A stretch of 40,275 bases of DNA from Gracilaria domingensis (lineage: Eukaryota > Rhodophyta > Florideophyceae > Gracilariales > Gracilariaceae). The position numbers and the translations under genes were made by a program. Within the stretch, counting starts at the first letter, position 1, and each line of letters begins with the position of its first letter. The notes beneath the pieces were generated by a model. That model did not search any database. It was not told where the DNA came from and was given only the letters and a program-made list of their open reading frames with translations. Location: the NCBI GenBank assembly GCA_022539475.1, contig VCMS01000403.1, forward strand, positions 1 through 40,275. Reading direction: 5' to 3'. Shown piece by piece: positions 37,101 to 40,275 of this stretch.

Positions 37101-37265
37101 CTCCCATCTACACCTTCTCTTTCTAGGAGGAGATTCGTTTTCATCCAACTCGTGTTCGTCTGATGCAGAAGCAGAATTATCGTGTACAGAATGTTCTTGT
37201 TCTCTGTTATCAGCACATAGCTCCCATTGGCTCCTTCTTTTCCTGCCGAGCTCATGGTCGGACAT
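34158..37265 (-). pseudogene. Tnp2 (CACTA/EnSpm-like) transposase with two in-frame stops
   Basis: One minus-strand frame from ATG 37265 (MSDHELGRKRRSQWE, basic) to TAG 34158, broken by TAG at 36362-36360 and TGA at 36158-36156. The N-terminal part is acidic and disordered and ends in a RING-like half (CLEGHC ... HRECPVCDRPL). Next comes the Transposase_21 part: LSTDGFECTRNRRGEAVSS, the TGA, then PLVSTVLNFSPKERARANN and LIFGIFPGSHSSEYFD; family members have Trp-Pro where this has TGA-Pro. Then CRLCLKRKDYVP, FPYDVMHLVLIGW, and the DUF4218-like HCILHLPDLLKECGPLS with FLIERLLGDMGRR. The C-terminus ends in a conserved-looking aromatic segment. It would mobilise a CACTA-like element; this copy is probably dead. 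TIRs not found. Confidence 0.75.
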
Positions 37266-38086
37266 TGTGTTGTAAGGCGAAAGTAAACTGTTATGGATTG
37301 AAACACCGGTAAGAGCCATCAAACAGTCTAACCATTTGCTTCTGTACCAAATTTGACCTCAATTGTTGACTACGTTTTAAGCACACATTGGTACACAGAA
37401 CGTGAGATTCGGGATCTTTGAACTGCTTTCCCACTTTAGACAATCTTGGAAATATTTTGGAATCCGGACTTTTCACTTTGAATCAATTCTACTTTGTCTC
37501 AAAATGGATCAGGGCAGACCATCGCTGAGCTTGCGCTTCTCATCTTCGTCAACCGAAAGCTACTCCGCGCGCTTTTGCGAGGACTCTGGGTACTTCAGCC
37601 GCAACATGAGTGCCCAACATTCCCTCATCCGGAGTCCGCCACTCTATCATCGTATCGGCTCCTGCTTCTTCCTCCCGTCTGCGCCAGACATCGTTCTGCA
37701 TCCACGTACTGTGTTGCCTATCTCTACCTCGAAGTCTCTCTTCCATCCACATTCCATTCTCCGACTGCGAAGGTGCATTCCACGTACAAAAAGTTCGTAT
37801 TCCTTTTCTCTTCCTTCTTTCTTGCTTCCGCTTCAGCGCCGGTGATCGTTCTTCATCGACCCAATTCTATCTCTGGAAGGTCTCGTTCTTCTCGAGCGCC
37901 CCGTTACCGCCTTTTACGAGCTCCACCCAACGCCTTGCAACACGTACATCAACAGGTATCTGCCTCTCATTCTTCTCATAGCATAACTTTTCCCCTCGTT
38001 TCTATCGGCATTGTTCTCACCAGCTCGGGTTTCTCTTCCTCCTTGCGCTACTCTAATGAAATGTTGGCAAGCGTTTATCTATCACT
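37266..38086. other. pyrimidine-rich region, no confident gene
   Basis: A plus-strand ATG at 37504 opens 113 codons rich in Ser, Arg and Leu that I do not trust as protein; 37730-38060 is strongly C/T-rich, which would suit the leader or a first intron of the gene at 38087. Confidence 0.35.
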
Positions 38087-39337
38087 ATGGTCTCTCGTGT
38101 AACTCAAGTCACCGGTGATGTGAACACGTCGTCTGTGCAGCAAGCCAGCAACAGCAACCACCAGGTTTCCACTGTGTTCGTTGTGCCTCCTAACTCACTT
38201 GCAATACCCACGGCGGCCTACAAGAGGCGAATGAAGGAAACGGATCAACCCGGGCGTCCTACTGGGACTCTGATATCCGCACGTTTGGTCTTCAACCGAC
38301 TATATCGAGAGAAAATGTCAGGAGATGTCCCCTCCAGCGAAGACTATCCAATATATCCGCAGATGGCTAACAGTATCAAAGATTTCATGAGATCATTCAT
38401 GTATCAACGCATGGGTCTTCGGCGTGGGGAGCGTACATTTACTTCGATAAAGATCGAATGTGCCAGCCAGCTGTCGGTTCTGAAAAGGAAGGTTGAAGAT
38501 CAGTTCCCAGTTCTCCGAGCAGCTCAAAACCACTGGATTGCTACGGAGTTTGTCAAAGAATGTATGCAGCGTGATAAGAAGGCCAAGGTGGAGGCAGAGA
38601 AGAAGACAAGGAAGACTGCAAAGGCTTCGGAAGGACAGGAAGAGAGGCGAGCACAGCCTGAGGGTTCTGGTGTTTCTACCTCACCGCAGGGCTCTTGTCA
38701 CCAGGACTCCAGCAACTCTGATGGTATGAGGCACATGCAAGAGACCTCGCAAACTAGTGAAGACGGTGACGCTGAAAGGGGAGTGGGAAGGGCTCGGGAG
38801 AATTGTTCAGCTCAGGATCGCTCAGCTGACCGCTACAATGCGGTTCAATCTTGTGAACCGATACAGAGGCGCAATGATTCGGAGAGCGAAGAACAAGATG
38901 TTCACTCCTTGGGAAGGAGGCATGGTGAAGGAAACCAGTCTCAGTCTCAAGTGCACAAAGGGCGTAAACGCGCTCATGAGGACGATTTTTGTGAGGAATC
39001 GGAGGGCGTTGGGGACTACCAATCACATCTTTCTGAAGAAGACCAGGAGTATGAGCGCTGCTTGGGACGCGTTAAGAAGTCAAAGAAAGGAGCGTCGGAG
39101 ACGCAACGCAACAGTAATCGCCGCTCTACGACAAAGATGAATCAGAAGCACAGCGAAGCGTCTGTGGGAAGTGATGAAATCACTCCCGTTCCAATCTCAA
39201 AAGGTTGTCATGTTAAGGGTCGCCGTAAGCGCCGAGGCTCCAGAGAGACGCTTAAGAACCCTCCGAAGAACACGAAGCGACAGAGTTTCCGCCCTCCACG
39301 TTCGCGTAAGTCGTTTGCGAAGTCTGCTCACAACTGA
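38087..39337 (+). CDS. 416-aa hypothetical protein with basic, charged C-terminal half
   Basis: ATG 38087 to TGA 39337, intact. Residues 40 to about 160 look folded (PTAAYKRRMKETDQ, SARLVFNRLYREKMSGD, IKDFMRSFMYQRMGLRRGER, LSVLKRKVEDQFPVLRAAQ). The remainder is Ser/Glu/Arg/Lys-rich with repeated basic clusters (KKAKVEAEKKTRKTAK, VKGRRKRRGSRET, KNTKRQSFRPPRSRK), typical of disordered nuclear proteins. I recognise no family. The general plan (short fold plus charged low-complexity sequence) resembles the 850-aa protein, but I see no sequence match. Confidence 0.65.
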   Translation: MVSRVTQVTGDVNTSSVQQASNSNHQVSTVFVVPPNSLAIPTAAYKRRMKETDQPGRPTGTLISARLVFNRLYREKMSGDVPSSEDYPIYPQMANSIKDFMRSFMYQRMGLRRGERTFTSIKIECASQLSVLKRKVEDQFPVLRAAQNHWIATEFVKECMQRDKKAKVEAEKKTRKTAKASEGQEERRAQPEGSGVSTSPQGSCHQDSSNSDGMRHMQETSQTSEDGDAERGVGRARENCSAQDRSADRYNAVQSCEPIQRRNDSESEEQDVHSLGRRHGEGNQSQSQVHKGRKRAHEDDFCEESEGVGDYQSHLSEEDQEYERCLGRVKKSKKGASETQRNSNRRSTTKMNQKHSEASVGSDEITPVPISKGCHVKGRRKRRGSRETLKNPPKNTKRQSFRPPRSRKSFAKSAHN

Positions 39338-39370
39338 GTTGCGAACGAGTGTCGCATATATCTTTGAGAA

Positions 39371-39754
39371 ATGTTGGCGTTGTGGCCAAATACCATGCAA
39401 TTTAGATGTCTCCGAGCTCTCAATGTAGATTCGGGTGCGGTGCACACTGTCTCGTGTCGAACTACACACCGCATTGCTTCAACGTCATTTGATGGTAGAA
39501 GGGTCGAGTTGTTTCCAAACATCGGCCTCACTTTTCATGCCAGAGTCATCTACCGATGTCCAGAGGCTGTTCTGGGTGATCAATCTCGAAAAGGGTGTTT
39601 CTATGTAAAAGATTTCTATCGTTTGTTTCCTACATATGCGTACATTGAAGGTCGTTTTCATGCCGCTATACTACCAAAGAAAGGCCATCTGCATCTTAAA
39701 CGGCCCAGATTTCGACAGTTTTGCGAGATATTTCTGCGCTTTATATGTTCATAG
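39371..39754 (+). CDS. doubtful 127-aa ORF
   Basis: ATG to TAG, beginning 34 bp after the previous gene's stop. The second half (HARVIYRCPEAVLGDQSRKG, DFYRLFPTYAYIEGRFHAA) is mildly protein-like; there is no recognisable motif and the position suggests 3' untranslated or intergenic DNA. Confidence 0.2.
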   Translation: MLALWPNTMQFRCLRALNVDSGAVHTVSCRTTHRIASTSFDGRRVELFPNIGLTFHARVIYRCPEAVLGDQSRKGCFYVKDFYRLFPTYAYIEGRFHAAILPKKGHLHLKRPRFRQFCEIFLRFICS

Positions 39755-40275
39755 TTTGACAACATATTGACCATACGGATGGGTACCTACTCGGACATGT
39801 CTTGGTACTTTTCTTGTACGATGAGATTTGTACCAATTGTGGCACGTCTAGGTTCCCATCTGGTCCGCATCATGCTGTACTTGAGATCACCATTAGATAC
39901 GTTTGTGTTGTACTTCGGTGCTCATTTAGGACATGTATGGATCTCCTTGTGTCAGGTTTAGTCCACATATTGTCCTTGCATTAACCAAATATTTCGTACT
40001 AATTTGGTCCAGAACTTGTCCTCTGTTAGTTGGCCTTTTTTCGGCGTACGGTAAACGGCACAAAAGCGGCCCCACTTTGACCACTATATGTCCCTTTTTT
40101 GTTGTAAAAATTAAGGCCTTCTTTCGCCTGAATACGTCCTCATTTTGGCCATTATTTGGCCTACTAATATGTTCACAGGGACCAACTCCACCGTGCACGT
40201 GATCGTTTACGTACCTTTCCTGCATGTTTCAGTGTGGGGAGGATTTCGAACTTTTCTGAACACAAACTTCAAAAA
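39755..40275. other. AT-rich region with repeated GGCC/GTCC words
   Basis: No gene is seen. From about 39950 to 40190 the tetramers GTCC/GGAC and GGCC recur every 10-40 bp in otherwise AT-rich DNA, a pattern like subterminal repeats of DNA transposons. The window ends before any terminal inverted repeat can be recognised. Confidence 0.35.

Noticed and set aside
1..40275. CRISPR arrays, tRNA or rRNA genes
   Set aside because: No regularly spaced direct repeats with unique spacers, and no tRNA-arm or rRNA-like sequence seen by eye.

Overview
This is eukaryotic nuclear DNA. Long ATG-to-stop genes on both strands have TATA boxes and AATAAA signals but no bacterial spacing or ribosome binding sites; two spliceosomal introns (GTACGT..CAG and GTAAGT..TAG) can be placed; and there is a complete Ty3/gypsy LTR retrotransposon plus remains of two cut-and-paste transposase genes. 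The gene mix (tandem bestrophin channels, an amino-methyltransferase beside a SET protein, few introns) suggests an alga, perhaps a red alga, but the taxonomic call is weak.

Layout. 1-1.64 kb: no gene seen. 1.64-7.7 kb: plus-strand cluster of an unrecognised broken gene, a DPPY amino-methyltransferase, a SET-domain protein in the same frame after one TAA, and an 850-aa basic coiled-coil protein. 7.7-11.05 kb: minus-strand KDZ/Plavaka-like transposase pseudogene. 11.3-13.25 kb: minus-strand tandem array of a degenerate unrecognised family, headed by a poly-Asp protein. 13.3-15.4 kb: a small hypothetical gene and a TATA-driven gene for a secreted Cys-rich protein. 15.8-20.1 kb: four consecutive bestrophin domains on the minus strand.

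20,296-31,097 is a 10.8-kb minus-strand LTR retrotransposon with TG..CA LTRs of 2,298 and 2,296 bp, a 5-bp TGACG duplication, gag with two CCHC knuckles, protease, RT, RNase H and integrase. By eye the LTRs differ only by two one-base homopolymer indels, so the insertion is very recent. It landed beside the 5' end of the bestrophin array. Its LTR is unusual: it contains an antisense gene with its own TATA box and AATAAA, an ATG-less two-zinc-finger reading frame, the gag start codon, and a sense leader with no ATG over about 1.5 kb. RT carries one frameshift.

31.1-33.4 kb holds little beyond a broken basic-protein gene; 34.2-37.3 kb is a Tnp2 (CACTA/EnSpm-like) transposase with two in-frame stops; 38.1-39.3 kb is a basic, hydrophilic hypothetical protein; the last 0.9 kb has no convincing gene.

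The best candidate for something new is the retrotransposon LTR, which packs a divergent promoter, an antisense gene, a zinc-finger frame and an AUG-free leader. A second theme is the number of reading frames that carry on across a single stop codon, most simply read as widespread pseudogenisation.
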